The position numbers and the translations under genes are program-made. Shown here one piece after another: positions 32,347 through 41,409 of a DNA stretch of 64,000 nt (its first letter is position 1; every line of letters begins with the position of its first letter). This DNA comes from Antarcticibacterium arcticum (lineage in GTDB: Bacteria; Bacteroidota; Bacteroidia; Flavobacteriales; Flavobacteriaceae): the NCBI RefSeq assembly GCF_007993795.1, contig NZ_CP042476.1:1674001-1738000 (forward strand), in the 5' to 3' direction. Under the pieces are notes generated by a model. That model saw only the letters and a program-made list of their open reading frames with translations, made no database searches and had not been told where the DNA came from.

Positions 32347-33315
32347 ATGGTTGTCCCAATACTGCTTTTAATTGCAGGCCTTACCATTTTAATTTTTGGT
32401 GCAAATTACATGGTAGAAGGCGCTTCTTCCCTCGCAAAAAAATTCAATATTTCCAATCTGGCAATAGGCTTAACGGTGGTTGCATTTGGCACCTCGGCAC
32501 CGGAGTTGGTGGTAAATACCTTTGCTGCCGTACAGGGCCACCAGGATATTGTTTTTGGAAATGTGTTGGGGAGCAACAATTTTAATCTCTTTATTATCCT
32601 TGGTATTACCGGGCTTATTATACCCTTGACCGTTCAATCCAGCACCGCCTGGAAGGAAATACCCATATCTCTAATTGCCGTGTTAATTCTTTTTATTTTG
32701 GTAAATGATATCTGGCTCTTTAATGCGGAAAATTCTGTGTTAGGCCGTATGGATGGTGGTATTTTATTGATCTGCTTTGGGCTTTTCCTGTTCTATGTAT
32801 ATAAACAATTGAAAAGCGATCCTACAGAAATTGAAGAGATCAACCCGGTTGCCGGTTTACCTGGCTGGAAAATGGCGTTGTTTATAGTAGGGGGATTAGG
32901 AGGACTTGTATATGGCGGGCATCTTGTGGTGAACAATGCTATTGAAATTGCTGAATCTTTTGGTATAAGCCAGAAGATCATAGGCCTTACGGTGGTTGCT
33001 GCCGGTACTTCTCTCCCCGAGTTGGCAACCTCTGTGGTAGCAGCTATCAAAAAGAATGCAGATATTGCGGTGGGGAATATTATTGGTTCCAATATTTTCA
33101 ATATTTTTCTCATCCTGGGAGCTTCTTCCCTACTTAGCCCCATTGGTTTTGATTCTAATTTTAATACAGATATTTATGTACTGGCGGGAGGAACTATTTT
33201 CCTTATTCTCGCTATGTTCACGGGGAAATTCAGAAAACTGGACCGCTGGGAAGCTGCAATCCTGCTTTTGTTTTATTTGGGTTATACCACTTATCTTGTA
33301 ATGCAGGAACTCTAA
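32347..33315 (+). CDS. calcium/sodium antiporter (CaCA family)
   Basis: Exports Ca2+ in exchange for Na+ or H+ across the inner membrane. The two inverted alpha-repeats are clear: VAFGTSAPELVVN in the first half with GSNNFN, and VAAGTSLPELATSVVAA with GSNIFN in the second, the ion-binding Glu in each. Ten hydrophobic segments are visible in 322 residues, as in YrbG-like proteins. It follows the isoprenoid-synthase-like gene by 29 nt, so it may share its transcript. Confidence 0.95.
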   Translation: MVVPILLLIAGLTILIFGANYMVEGASSLAKKFNISNLAIGLTVVAFGTSAPELVVNTFAAVQGHQDIVFGNVLGSNNFNLFIILGITGLIIPLTVQSSTAWKEIPISLIAVLILFILVNDIWLFNAENSVLGRMDGGILLICFGLFLFYVYKQLKSDPTEIEEINPVAGLPGWKMALFIVGGLGGLVYGGHLVVNNAIEIAESFGISQKIIGLTVVAAGTSLPELATSVVAAIKKNADIAVGNIIGSNIFNIFLILGASSLLSPIGFDSNFNTDIYVLAGGTIFLILAMFTGKFRKLDRWEAAILLLFYLGYTTYLVMQEL

Positions 33316-33334
33316 GATCTAAATTTAGAATACG

Positions 33335-33766
33335 ATGAAAAAACTATTGTATGTACTGTTTCTTGTTACTATAGTTTCCTGCGGAAAATCATCTGAAGAA
33401 ATATCACTTTCTCAAGAGGTAGATTCTCTTAAAACGGAAATTACGGCACTGCACAGAGCCAATGATACGCTTAGTGACCATCTTTTAAAAAGATCATATG
33501 TCACGCTGAATTATCCTGCTTTTTTTGACAGCATTGCAGAGCCCGAAGAATATATCCTGCAGGAACTGCAGCAAAGGCCGGGTTTAATTTCCAAAAAAGC
33601 AGTGCTCGGGGGCACTATGAGATTTACCCGGGTAACTTTTATCAATGAAGATCTTTTGGTTGCTGAATTTGAAGATGGGCATATTATGGGAAAAACTGTT
33701 TTTCGCTACAGGCTAACCAGAAATGGGGAGTTGGGCTTTACCAATGTTTGTGATATAGAATACTAA
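33335..33766 (+). CDS. small lipoprotein with coiled coil
   Basis: 143 residues. Lipobox VSC (Cys16) is followed by a short coiled coil (about residues 22-50, EVDSLKTEITALHRANDTLSD), then a globular part with no motif I know. It is probably anchored to a membrane facing the periplasm. Spacing of 19 nt from the Ca2+ antiporter gene suggests co-transcription. No function is assigned. Confidence 0.7.
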   Translation: MKKLLYVLFLVTIVSCGKSSEEISLSQEVDSLKTEITALHRANDTLSDHLLKRSYVTLNYPAFFDSIAEPEEYILQELQQRPGLISKKAVLGGTMRFTRVTFINEDLLVAEFEDGHIMGKTVFRYRLTRNGELGFTNVCDIEY

Positions 33767-33834
33767 ACCCTCCGGAAAAGGATCCGGCTTGATGTTTCCA
33801 AATTAGGTATCTTTCAGGTGCTTAAATTTTTCAA

Positions 33835-34515
33835 ATGCTAAAGGCCTTTAAATATGTTTTTGACTTTGTTGCGGCCATTGTAATAGTAATTATTCTTTAT
33901 ATAATTGTGGGTATAACAGGGTCACTTATTCCTGTAAATACCAAACAGCCTTCTGCAGAAAAAGAATTTGAAATTTTTATACAATCTAACGGCGTACATA
34001 CAGATATTGTAATGCCCTTAAAAAATGAAATTCTGGACTGGCGGGATTTTGTTGACCCGTCGCACACCAGAGCGGGAAATGTAGATTTTGCATTTGTAGC
34101 CTTTGGATGGGGAGATCTTGGATTTTATGAGACAACCCCTGAATGGTCAGACTTAAAACCGGGAATCGCCTTTAGGGCCATGTTTCTGGATTCTCCTGCT
34201 GCGATGCACGTGAAATTCAAACATTATATGATTGAAGATGAAAACAGCATTTCAATTATGGTAACCGAAAAGCAGTATGAGGCCCTCGTCGGTTATATTT
34301 TAAAAAGTTTTTCCCGGGATGGCAATGGAGCTCCACTCAACATTCCAAATTTACATTATGCGGGGAATGATACATTTTACCAGGCCGAAGGATCTCTCAC
34401 ACTCTTAAAAACCTGTAATACCTGGACCAATAACGCGTTAAAACATGCGGGTTTACCGGCGAGTTTGTGGACGCCATTTGTTGAAGGCATTTTTTACAGC
34501 TATTCCCGATATTGA
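33835..34515 (+). CDS. TIGR02117 family protein (DUF2459)
   Basis: 226 residues: an N-terminal membrane helix (about 10-30, FVAAIVIVIILYIIVGITGSL) and a domain with the family's conserved GVHTDIVMPL, FAFVAFGWGDLGFY and CNTWTNNALKHAGLP segments. Some Cys-His-type hydrolase activity has been suggested for DUF2459 because of its conserved His and Cys, but the role is unknown. A possible promoter lies just upstream (TTG at 33789, TATCTTTC at 33808-33815, 16-nt spacing). Stand-alone gene. Confidence 0.88.
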   Translation: MLKAFKYVFDFVAAIVIVIILYIIVGITGSLIPVNTKQPSAEKEFEIFIQSNGVHTDIVMPLKNEILDWRDFVDPSHTRAGNVDFAFVAFGWGDLGFYETTPEWSDLKPGIAFRAMFLDSPAAMHVKFKHYMIEDENSISIMVTEKQYEALVGYILKSFSRDGNGAPLNIPNLHYAGNDTFYQAEGSLTLLKTCNTWTNNALKHAGLPASLWTPFVEGIFYSYSRY

Positions 34516-34656
34516 TAAGGCATTTCCTGCGTTTTAAATATTTAAAGGAAAACCTAAAAAATTGAAAGCCCATCTTTTAAGTTTATTTTATAAACACAAA
34601 GCCCGTTTCTGTAAATTAAAATTTCTACCTTAATAAAGCACGAAATACAGGACACC

Positions 34657-35946
34657 ATGCTTTCTCCTATGTCAAATATCTCTTCCCTGTTTCATCCGCT
34701 CTCCAATGTGTCACATCTTGGCCCTTTATTTGAAAGTATTGGAAGTTCCAAATATGTGCTGCTGGGAGAGGCAAGTCACGGCACCCACGAGTTTTATACC
34801 TGGCGCGCACATATTTCCAAACATCTTATACAGGAAAAAGGATTTACAATGATAGCGGTGGAAGGAGACTGGCCGGATTGTTTTGTTTTAAATAAATGGA
34901 TCAAAAACCCGGATGATAAAACCCCCATTGCCGAAATATTAATGCAGTTCAACCGTTGGCCAACATGGATGTGGGGTAATTGGGAGATTGCCTCTTTTGC
35001 CGGCTGGTTAAAAGAGTATAATTCCAGCCTTCCATATGAAAAGAGGTGCGGGTTTTACGGTCTGGATGTTTACAGCCTGTGGGAATCGCTGGATATTATG
35101 GTAAATTATTTACAAAAAGAAGATCCCCCCACTGCCCAACTGGCGGTGGATGCATTCAGATGTTTTGAACCTTATAAAGAAGGGGATTCCTATGCTTCGG
35201 TGTATGCCCATTCCCTGCCGGACTGTAAAAAGAAGGTAGTAAAATTGCTCAAAGAAGTGCGTGAAAACTCCTGGAAATATGATCATGAAATGGAAGGCGG
35301 GCTCAATGCCGAACTGAACTCCCTGGTGATGAAAAATGCCGAAAAATACTATGAGGCTCTCGCTGGATTTGGGGATGATTCCTGGAACGTAAGAGACAGG
35401 CATATGGTGGAAACCCTTGAAACCTTGATGAAATACCATGGAGATGATAACCGCGTCGTGATCTGGGAGCATAACACCCATATTGGGGATGCCCGGGCTA
35501 CTAATATGAAACGCGACGGACTTATAAATGTAGGACAACTTCTACGGGAGAAATATCAAAAAGACGGGGTTTACCTCGCAGGTTTCGGCACCTGGACAGG
35601 TACGGTCAGAGCCGCAAAGAACTGGGGCGCCCCAATGCAAATAATGAATGTTCCGGAAGCGATGGCAGGGAGTATTGAAGAACTGTTGCATTCCCAGTGC
35701 GAGGGAAATATATTAATAGTATTTAAGGATAATCATAACCTGGAGGAAGCTTTTTCTAATAAAATGGGACACAGGGCTATTGGTGTAGTGTACCACCCCA
35801 GCCATGAACGGGGGAATTATGTGCCTACCCGGCTTTCCCAACGCTATGATGCATTTCTGTTTCTGGAAAGAACAGAAGCTCTTCATCCCCTTAAAATTAA
35901 ACCTGATGGCCACAAAGTGCCGGACACTTATCCTTTTGGTATCTGA
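34657..35946 (+). CDS. erythromycin esterase family protein
   Basis: 429 residues. The active-site segment GEASHGTHEFY carries the His and Glu that act as base in erythromycin esterases, and AVEGDWPDC a second conserved acidic residue; WEHNTHIGDAR provides the third His. There is no signal peptide, so it is cytosolic. Members of this family hydrolyse macrolide lactones in a few cases, but most chromosomal copies have no known substrate, and no resistance should be assumed from this sequence. It is followed 25 nt later by fbaB. Confidence 0.9.
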   Translation: MLSPMSNISSLFHPLSNVSHLGPLFESIGSSKYVLLGEASHGTHEFYTWRAHISKHLIQEKGFTMIAVEGDWPDCFVLNKWIKNPDDKTPIAEILMQFNRWPTWMWGNWEIASFAGWLKEYNSSLPYEKRCGFYGLDVYSLWESLDIMVNYLQKEDPPTAQLAVDAFRCFEPYKEGDSYASVYAHSLPDCKKKVVKLLKEVRENSWKYDHEMEGGLNAELNSLVMKNAEKYYEALAGFGDDSWNVRDRHMVETLETLMKYHGDDNRVVIWEHNTHIGDARATNMKRDGLINVGQLLREKYQKDGVYLAGFGTWTGTVRAAKNWGAPMQIMNVPEAMAGSIEELLHSQCEGNILIVFKDNHNLEEAFSNKMGHRAIGVVYHPSHERGNYVPTRLSQRYDAFLFLERTEALHPLKIKPDGHKVPDTYPFGI

Positions 35947-35971
35947 AAATTTTATCTGAAAAAATATATAG

Positions 35972-37030
35972 ATGAAAACTATTGAAGAAATAAGGCAAAA
36001 ACTTGGAGAGGATGCGGATTATCTACTGGATCATACCTGTGAAAAAATCCCAAAGGAGAAAATTACCGTACCGGGACCCGGGACACCGGAAAATTTTATA
36101 AACAGTGACCGCAATACGCGGGTTTTGGGAAGCATCTCCCGTCTTTATGATCATGGGACTCTGGGTAATACGGGTTATTTGAATATCTTGCCAATTGACC
36201 AGGGAATTGAACATACCGCAGCGATCTCCTTTTATAAAAACCCAGATTATTTTGATCCTGAAAATATTGTCAAACTTGCCATCGAAGGCGGGTGCAACGG
36301 GGTGGCATCTACTTTTGGTGTTCTGGGCCTGCATGCGAGAAAATACGCCCACAGGATCCCCTTCATTGTAAAGATAAATCACAATGAACTGCTCACCTAT
36401 CCCAATAATTATGACCAGATCCTCTACGGAAATATAAAGGAAGCCTGGAATATGGGTGCTACCGCGGTAGGAGCAACCATTTATTTTGGGTCTGAAGAAA
36501 GTTCGAGGCAAATTCAGGAAATAGCAAATGCCTTTGAAGAGGCGCACCAATTAGGAATGGCCACAATACTTTGGTGTTATGCCCGTAATTCTGCCTTTCA
36601 GACAAACGAAGCAGATTACCATACTTCAGCAGATATTACCGGCCAGGCCAACCATCTTGGGGTGACCATTAAAGCTGATATTATCAAGCAAAAACTTCCG
36701 GAAACCAATTTTGGTTTTAAAAACATCAAGTTTGGAAAGTTCAGTGATGAGATGTACGAAAGTCTTACTACAGATCATCCCATAGATCTATGCAGACTTC
36801 AGGTGGCCAATTGTTTTATGGGTAAGATAGGGCTAATTAATTCCGGCGGAGGTTCCCAGGGAGAATCAGATCTGGTTGAAGCCGTTAAAACAGCGGTTAT
36901 TAATAAACGAGCAGGCGGCAGCGGATTAATAATGGGCAGGAAAGCATTTCAAAGACCTCTTAAGGAAGGGGTAGAACTTTTACGCAGTGTGCAGGAGGTA
37001 TATCTCGAGAAGAATATAACAGTGGCGTAA
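35972..37030 (+). CDS. fbaB: class I fructose-bisphosphate aldolase (FbaB type)
   Basis: Cleaves fructose 1,6-bisphosphate to two triose phosphates in glycolysis, or forms it in gluconeogenesis, through a lysine Schiff base. The predicted Schiff-base Lys is in GVTIKADIIKQK, with phosphate-binding IPFIVKINHNE and GAGGSGLIMGRKAF-like segments (seen as RAGGSGLIMGRKAFQR). The DhnA-type start LNILPIDQGIEHTAAISF is characteristic. 352 residues is normal. It lies 25 nt after the erythromycin-esterase family gene. Confidence 0.93.
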   Translation: MKTIEEIRQKLGEDADYLLDHTCEKIPKEKITVPGPGTPENFINSDRNTRVLGSISRLYDHGTLGNTGYLNILPIDQGIEHTAAISFYKNPDYFDPENIVKLAIEGGCNGVASTFGVLGLHARKYAHRIPFIVKINHNELLTYPNNYDQILYGNIKEAWNMGATAVGATIYFGSEESSRQIQEIANAFEEAHQLGMATILWCYARNSAFQTNEADYHTSADITGQANHLGVTIKADIIKQKLPETNFGFKNIKFGKFSDEMYESLTTDHPIDLCRLQVANCFMGKIGLINSGGGSQGESDLVEAVKTAVINKRAGGSGLIMGRKAFQRPLKEGVELLRSVQEVYLEKNITVA

Positions 37031-37041
37031 ATAGGGGATCT

Positions 37042-37464
37042 TTACAAATTAAATGATGGAAGTTGTGGTTGTGGAGTATTCTCTACCACTGCTTTTAAAA
37101 GGTGTATGTCTTCTTCAGAATAACCAAGAAGGTCCAGAATAATACCATTGGCCGCACCTGACTTCACGGTTAAATGATTGTTGGAAATAAAAACTGTATC
37201 AATATCCTCCCAGGGATAGGAAAGTTTTCCATTGGCCAGGTCATTAATGAATAAACCCTTATTGTTCCAGGAAATGGATTCTTCAGTTTTTTTGCGAATT
37301 GAATATCCGTAAATTATCAACCCCAGCCCCAGGGGCAAATAAGTGTAATAAATAAAACTTTCGCGTAAGATAAGCGAAATCAATCCCGCAAGAAACCAGA
37401 AACCGCCAACTATATAATGGTAATTCTTTTTAAAAAAACCGGTTGGTTTTACTATACGGGCCAT
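37042..37464 (-). CDS. hypothetical membrane protein with C-terminal PH-like domain
   Basis: 140 residues. Two closely spaced hydrophobic helices (about residues 17-33 and 37-54) are followed by a beta-rich domain SISWNNKGLFINDLANGKLSYPWEDIDTV, whose pattern (polar strand, hydrophobic strand, W-x-D-I) looks like the bacterial PH-like domains found in small membrane proteins. No sequence family is recognised. It converges with the aldolase gene and lies 49 nt downstream of rimO on the same strand, probably co-transcribed. Confidence 0.65.
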   Translation of the reverse strand: MARIVKPTGFFKKNYHYIVGGFWFLAGLISLILRESFIYYTYLPLGLGLIIYGYSIRKKTEESISWNNKGLFINDLANGKLSYPWEDIDTVFISNNHLTVKSGAANGIILDLLGYSEEDIHLLKAVVENTPQPQLPSFNL

Positions 37465-37513
37465 TTTGTGGGTGTTATGGAACTCCCTAAAACTAATAAA
37501 TTATCGTGAGATT

Positions 37514-38863
37514 TTAAACCTGAAATTTAATTTCTTTCCTGGTAGGACGCACCTCTGTAACGTTTAAAGGCTCCCCGTACAGGTCAAAATCTGCTGCCTC
37601 GTTGATCTTTACCTCATAGAAATCCCCTGTCTTTAAATATATCCTGGTGGCATCAATAAGCACTTCATTATCAACATCTGGTGAATCAAATTCAGTACGG
37701 CCTATATAATAATTACCTTCCTTGCGGTCTATTACCACTTTAAAGATTTGGCCAATTTTCTGTTGGTTCAGTTCCCAGGAGATCTGGGATTGAAGTTCCA
37801 TGATCTGGTTGGCCCTGTCCTGTTTTACTTCCTGTGGCACGTCATCTACCAGGTTAAAGGCATGGGTGTTTTCTTCGTGAGAATAGGTAAAACATCCCAG
37901 GCGTTCAAAACGCATATCGGCTACCCATTGTTTCAATTCCTGGAAATGAGCTTCAGTTTCTCCCGGGTAACCCACAATAAGGGTGGTTCTAATGGTCATT
38001 TCAGGAACTATACTACGGAATTGCTTCAGTAGATTTGTTGTTTTTTCATGGGTGGTACCCCTGCGCATGGATTTCAACAGATCATCTGAAATATGCTGAA
38101 GCGGAATATCCAGGTAATTACAAATCTTAGGCTCTCTTTTCATAAGATCCAGCACATCCATAGGAAAACCAGTTGGAAATGCATAATGCAATCTTATCCA
38201 TTCAATTCCTTCCACTTTCACAAGGTTCTCAAGCAATTCAGCCAGATTCCTCTTTTTATAAAGATCAAGGCCATAATAAGTAAGGTCCTGGGCAATCAAG
38301 ATTAGTTCCTTCACCCCATTCGCGGCCAGTTTGGAAGCTTCGGTCACAAGATCTTGTATAGGGGTGGAACGGTGTTTCCCTCTCATTAACGGGATAGCAC
38401 AAAAAGAACACGGCCTGTCACAGCCTTCCGCTATTTTTAAATAAGCGTAATTCTTTGGCGTAGTAGTAAGACGTTCACCTACGAGTTCATGTTTATAATC
38501 GGCCTCCAGGGCTTTTAGTAAAGCCGGAAGTTCTGTAGTTCCAAAATATTGATCAACATCTGGGATCTCCTTTATAAGATCAGGTTTATAGCGTTCGCTT
38601 AAACATCCCGTCACAAAAACCTGGTCTACCTCTCCCCTTTGTTTCTTTTCTACAAACTCCAAAATAGTGTTTACAGATTCTTCCTTTGCATTATCAATAA
38701 AACCGCAGGTATTGATCACAACAATATTTCCTTCTTCTTCATGAACAACATCCTTGTCATTAGCCTTTAATTGCCCCATCAACACTTCGCTGTCATAGAC
38801 ATTCTTGCTGCAGCCAAGCGTTACTACATTGATCTTGTTCTTCTTTATGGATTTTGTTCTCAT
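37514..38863 (-). CDS. rimO: ribosomal protein S12 methylthiotransferase RimO
   Basis: Methylthiolates an Asp of ribosomal protein S12 using two iron-sulphur clusters and SAM. Domains in order: the N-terminal UPF0004 domain with CxnC-type cysteines (TLGCSKNVYDSEVLMG, INTCGFID, VTGCLSERY), the radical SAM domain with CDRPCSFC (residues about 150-160), and a C-terminal TRAM domain. 449 residues is normal for RimO. In many Bacteroidetes it adjoins ftsY; here about 4 kb separates them. It is upstream of the membrane-protein gene on the same strand. Confidence 0.96.
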   Translation of the reverse strand: MRTKSIKKNKINVVTLGCSKNVYDSEVLMGQLKANDKDVVHEEEGNIVVINTCGFIDNAKEESVNTILEFVEKKQRGEVDQVFVTGCLSERYKPDLIKEIPDVDQYFGTTELPALLKALEADYKHELVGERLTTTPKNYAYLKIAEGCDRPCSFCAIPLMRGKHRSTPIQDLVTEASKLAANGVKELILIAQDLTYYGLDLYKKRNLAELLENLVKVEGIEWIRLHYAFPTGFPMDVLDLMKREPKICNYLDIPLQHISDDLLKSMRRGTTHEKTTNLLKQFRSIVPEMTIRTTLIVGYPGETEAHFQELKQWVADMRFERLGCFTYSHEENTHAFNLVDDVPQEVKQDRANQIMELQSQISWELNQQKIGQIFKVVIDRKEGNYYIGRTEFDSPDVDNEVLIDATRIYLKTGDFYEVKINEAADFDLYGEPLNVTEVRPTRKEIKFQV

Positions 38864-38888
38864 GCTATTAGAAATTATCTTGTCATGT

Positions 38889-38921
38889 AGACCTCGCAGG
38901 TTTTAAAAACCTTTGAGGTCT
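38889..38921. repeat. REP-like palindromic element
   Basis: AGACCTC (38889-38895) pairs with GAGGTCT (38915-38921); inside, GGTTTT pairs with AAAACC around a short loop, with one mismatched triplet (GCA/TTT). It lies between rimO and the P1 peptidase gene. Similar ACCTCGCAGGTTTT palindromes are frequent in flavobacterial intergenic regions; here one arm has decayed. There is only a single copy in this window. Confidence 0.55.
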
Positions 38922-39099
38922 CTGTGTGATCCTTAAATCTGGATCGGTTTTAAAACGGGTGCAAAGATACAACCTAAAATTTGATTGGAAGAAGGAGTTG
39001 CGAACTGTTTAAAATACTGATCCTAAAATTTTTAAGCCAGATACATCCTTATAGGCAATTTTGTATCTTCATCAAAATCCAAATTGCAATATCAACCCT

Positions 39100-40230
39100 A
39101 TGAAAAATTCGGTGCTTTTAATAGTTATATTTCTTTTGTTTCAATCCTTTTACGGCCAGGAACGCATTAGGGATCTTGGAATAGAAATAGGGGTGCTTCC
39201 CACGGGAACTCTGAATAGTATTACAGATGTGGCGGGAGTTCTGGTAGGGCATACTACTCTGGTAAAAGGGGATTCAGTACATACCGGTGTTACAGCGATC
39301 CTTCCTCATTCGGGAAATATCTTCCAGCAAAAAGTACCTGCAGCCATCTATGTTGGCAATGGCTTTGGAAAACTGGCCGGGATCACCCAGGTAAATGAAT
39401 TGGGGAATATTGAAACTCCCATTATACTAACCAATACCCTAAGCGTTGCCACTGCGATGAATGCCGTTATAGGCTACACCCTTAACCAAGCGGGGAATGA
39501 AAATGTACAATCTGTCAACGCGGTGGTGGGCGAAACCAATGATGGATATCTCAATGATATTCGCGGGAGGCATATAAATGAAGAAGATGTTTTAAAGGCT
39601 ATTGAGAACGCCAGTGTTGGTCCCGTTAAAGAAGGAAATGCAGGTGCAGGAAGCGGTACTGTCGCTTTTGGGTTCAAGGGAGGAATAGGCACTGCTTCCA
39701 GAAAATTACCGGAAAGCCTGGGAGGTTATACTTTAGGGGTAATTGTGCAGTCCAATTTTGGTGGAGTCCTGCAAATTGCAGGAGTGCCGGTGGGGAAGGA
39801 ATTAAAACAATTCAGTTTTAGCAATAAACTGCTTAATAATGTGGATGGTTCCTGTATGATTGTAGTGGCAACAGATGCACCATTGGATCACCGCAATCTG
39901 GAACGGCTCGCAAAACGTGCATTCTTAGGCATAGCAAAAACCGGGGGAATAGTTTCTAATGGCAGTGGCGATTATATAATCGCGTTTTCAACAGCGGAAG
40001 CTAACCGCATTCCCTACTCAACCCGGGACAATCTTCTAAAACAGGAGGTTGTTCCCAATGATCAAATGTCGCCTCTTTTTATGGCTGCAATTGAAGCTAC
40101 GGAAGAAGCTATATTAAACTCGTTGTTTATGGCTGAAGCGGTAAAAGGAAAACCGGGTAGGAATATAGAAGCTTTACCTTTGGACAAGATCCTGCCAATT
40201 TTAAAAAAAAACGGGGTAATTAAAGATTAG
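39100..40230 (+). CDS. P1 family peptidase (DmpA/beta-peptidyl aminopeptidase type)
   Basis: Self-cleaving N-terminal-nucleophile aminopeptidase, exported. The ATG at 39100 starts a signal peptide (MKNSVLLIVIFLLFQSFYGQ); a 13-codon upstream extension from TTG is unlikely. The nucleophile is Ser251 in NVDGSCMIVVATDAPLDHRNL; maturation should cut between Gly250 and Ser251. KGGIGTASR and GETNDGYLND are further family signatures. 376 residues matches DmpA-like enzymes. Its stop codon overlaps that of the convergent aminotransferase gene, so there is no terminator between them. Confidence 0.92.
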   Translation: MKNSVLLIVIFLLFQSFYGQERIRDLGIEIGVLPTGTLNSITDVAGVLVGHTTLVKGDSVHTGVTAILPHSGNIFQQKVPAAIYVGNGFGKLAGITQVNELGNIETPIILTNTLSVATAMNAVIGYTLNQAGNENVQSVNAVVGETNDGYLNDIRGRHINEEDVLKAIENASVGPVKEGNAGAGSGTVAFGFKGGIGTASRKLPESLGGYTLGVIVQSNFGGVLQIAGVPVGKELKQFSFSNKLLNNVDGSCMIVVATDAPLDHRNLERLAKRAFLGIAKTGGIVSNGSGDYIIAFSTAEANRIPYSTRDNLLKQEVVPNDQMSPLFMAAIEATEEAILNSLFMAEAVKGKPGRNIEALPLDKILPILKKNGVIKD

Positions 40231-41117
40231 TCTGTATTTCGTGTAATCCTAAGAAATTCATTTTGCAGTGCTCGGGTGATCTTGCCCGTTTCTGTTGTTG
40301 AAAAGACTTCTTCTTCCTTATGGAACATAGAAGTTACCGCAAGTATCTGGGTAGTAGTACCGGTAAGGAATACCTCATCTACTTCTACCAGTTCATCAAT
40401 ATGTACACAATCTTCAATTAGCTTGATCCCCAGGTTGGCGCATAGTTCAATGACTGCTTTTCGGGTAATTCCCGAAAGAATATGCGGGCCCTCGGGATGG
40501 GTATATAGGGTATTATTTTTTACAAAGAATATGGAGGAATGAGAACCTTCAGTAAAATAACCCTTCCGCAACAAAATATTTTCGGCCAGGCCGGCAGTAT
40601 GAGACTCATTGTTCGCGCGAACATTGGCCATAAGTGAAATTGACTTAATGTCACAACGGTGCCATCTTAGATCCTTTGAAACCAAAACGGATGCCTTTTT
40701 ATTCTCAAATCCTTCCAGGGTCACGGGAAAAGCATATAACAACAGGGTGGGTTCAATATGCTGCGGATAAAAATGTGTTCGGGGCGCAACACCCCTTGTT
40801 ATTTGAACATAAACCGCGCAATCGCTGTTTTCCAGTCCCGCACGGGAAACAGCCTCGAGCATGGTTCTTCTAATAAGGTCTATTTCTAATTCAACTTCTA
40901 TTTGGGACAGGGAATATTTTAGCCGGTCCAGATGATCTTCAAGGCGGTACGGTTTACCTTTATAAAAAGGTGTCACCTCATAGATCCCGTCCCCGAACAT
41001 GAAACCGCGGTCAAATACAGAAACAAAAGCCTGATCATGAGGCATCCATTTCCCATTGAAGAACACTTCTTTAGGATAGGTCTTTTTGGGCTCGCCCGAA
41101 GTGTTATTGGAATTCAC
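40227..41117 (-). CDS. class IV aminotransferase (D-amino acid/branched-chain type)
   Basis: PLP enzyme of the fold-type IV group. The cofactor lysine is in RCDIKSISLMANV, aligned with the DIKSLNLL lysine of D-amino-acid transaminase; the opening FNGKWMPHDQAFVSVFDRGFMFGDGIYEV is the group's signature, with the loop GTTTQILAV near the end. 296 residues. The pattern is closer to D-amino-acid transaminases than to IlvE, but donor and acceptor cannot be told. It is followed on the minus strand (upstream) by a small membrane-protein gene and an amidase. Confidence 0.88.
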   Translation of the reverse strand: MNSNNTSGEPKKTYPKEVFFNGKWMPHDQAFVSVFDRGFMFGDGIYEVTPFYKGKPYRLEDHLDRLKYSLSQIEVELEIDLIRRTMLEAVSRAGLENSDCAVYVQITRGVAPRTHFYPQHIEPTLLLYAFPVTLEGFENKKASVLVSKDLRWHRCDIKSISLMANVRANNESHTAGLAENILLRKGYFTEGSHSSIFFVKNNTLYTHPEGPHILSGITRKAVIELCANLGIKLIEDCVHIDELVEVDEVFLTGTTTQILAVTSMFHKEEEVFSTTETGKITRALQNEFLRITRNTD

Positions 41118-41125
41118 AGTGCGTA

Positions 41126-41407
41126 TTAATTAAAATATTGCTGTATGCCCACCATCCATTGGGTTTCATAATACCTTATCACACTTATTACCAGAATTCC
41201 GGCCATAACATAGATCCAGGAAAAACTTTCCTTTTTAAGCATTACCCAGCCAATTACAGCAAAGATAACATAGGGAATCGCCAGAATAAGGTTTGGTGCG
41301 GGCCATGCATTTTGGAAAACTACCGCGATCAACTTCATTATTACATAAAAAATGCTGTAAAAAAGAATGATCTTACTTATAAGCGCCTTAAGGTTTCTGC
41401 TTTGCAT
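41126..41407 (-). CDS. small hypothetical membrane protein
   Basis: 93 residues with three hydrophobic segments (about residues 10-29, 36-55 and 62-80), basic at the N-terminus. No family is recognised. It sits between the amidase gene (3 nt away) and the aminotransferase gene (8 nt away), so all three are probably one operon on the minus strand. It is real by context: tight spacing, no overlap and no competing frame. Confidence 0.65.
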   Translation of the reverse strand: MQSRNLKALISKIILFYSIFYVIMKLIAVVFQNAWPAPNLILAIPYVIFAVIGWVMLKKESFSWIYVMAGILVISVIRYYETQWMVGIQQYFN

Positions 41408-41409
41408 TC

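Noticed and set aside
34657..35946. macrolide resistance from the erythromycin-esterase family protein
   Set aside because: Family membership alone does not show esterase activity on macrolides; chromosomal copies mostly have unknown substrates.
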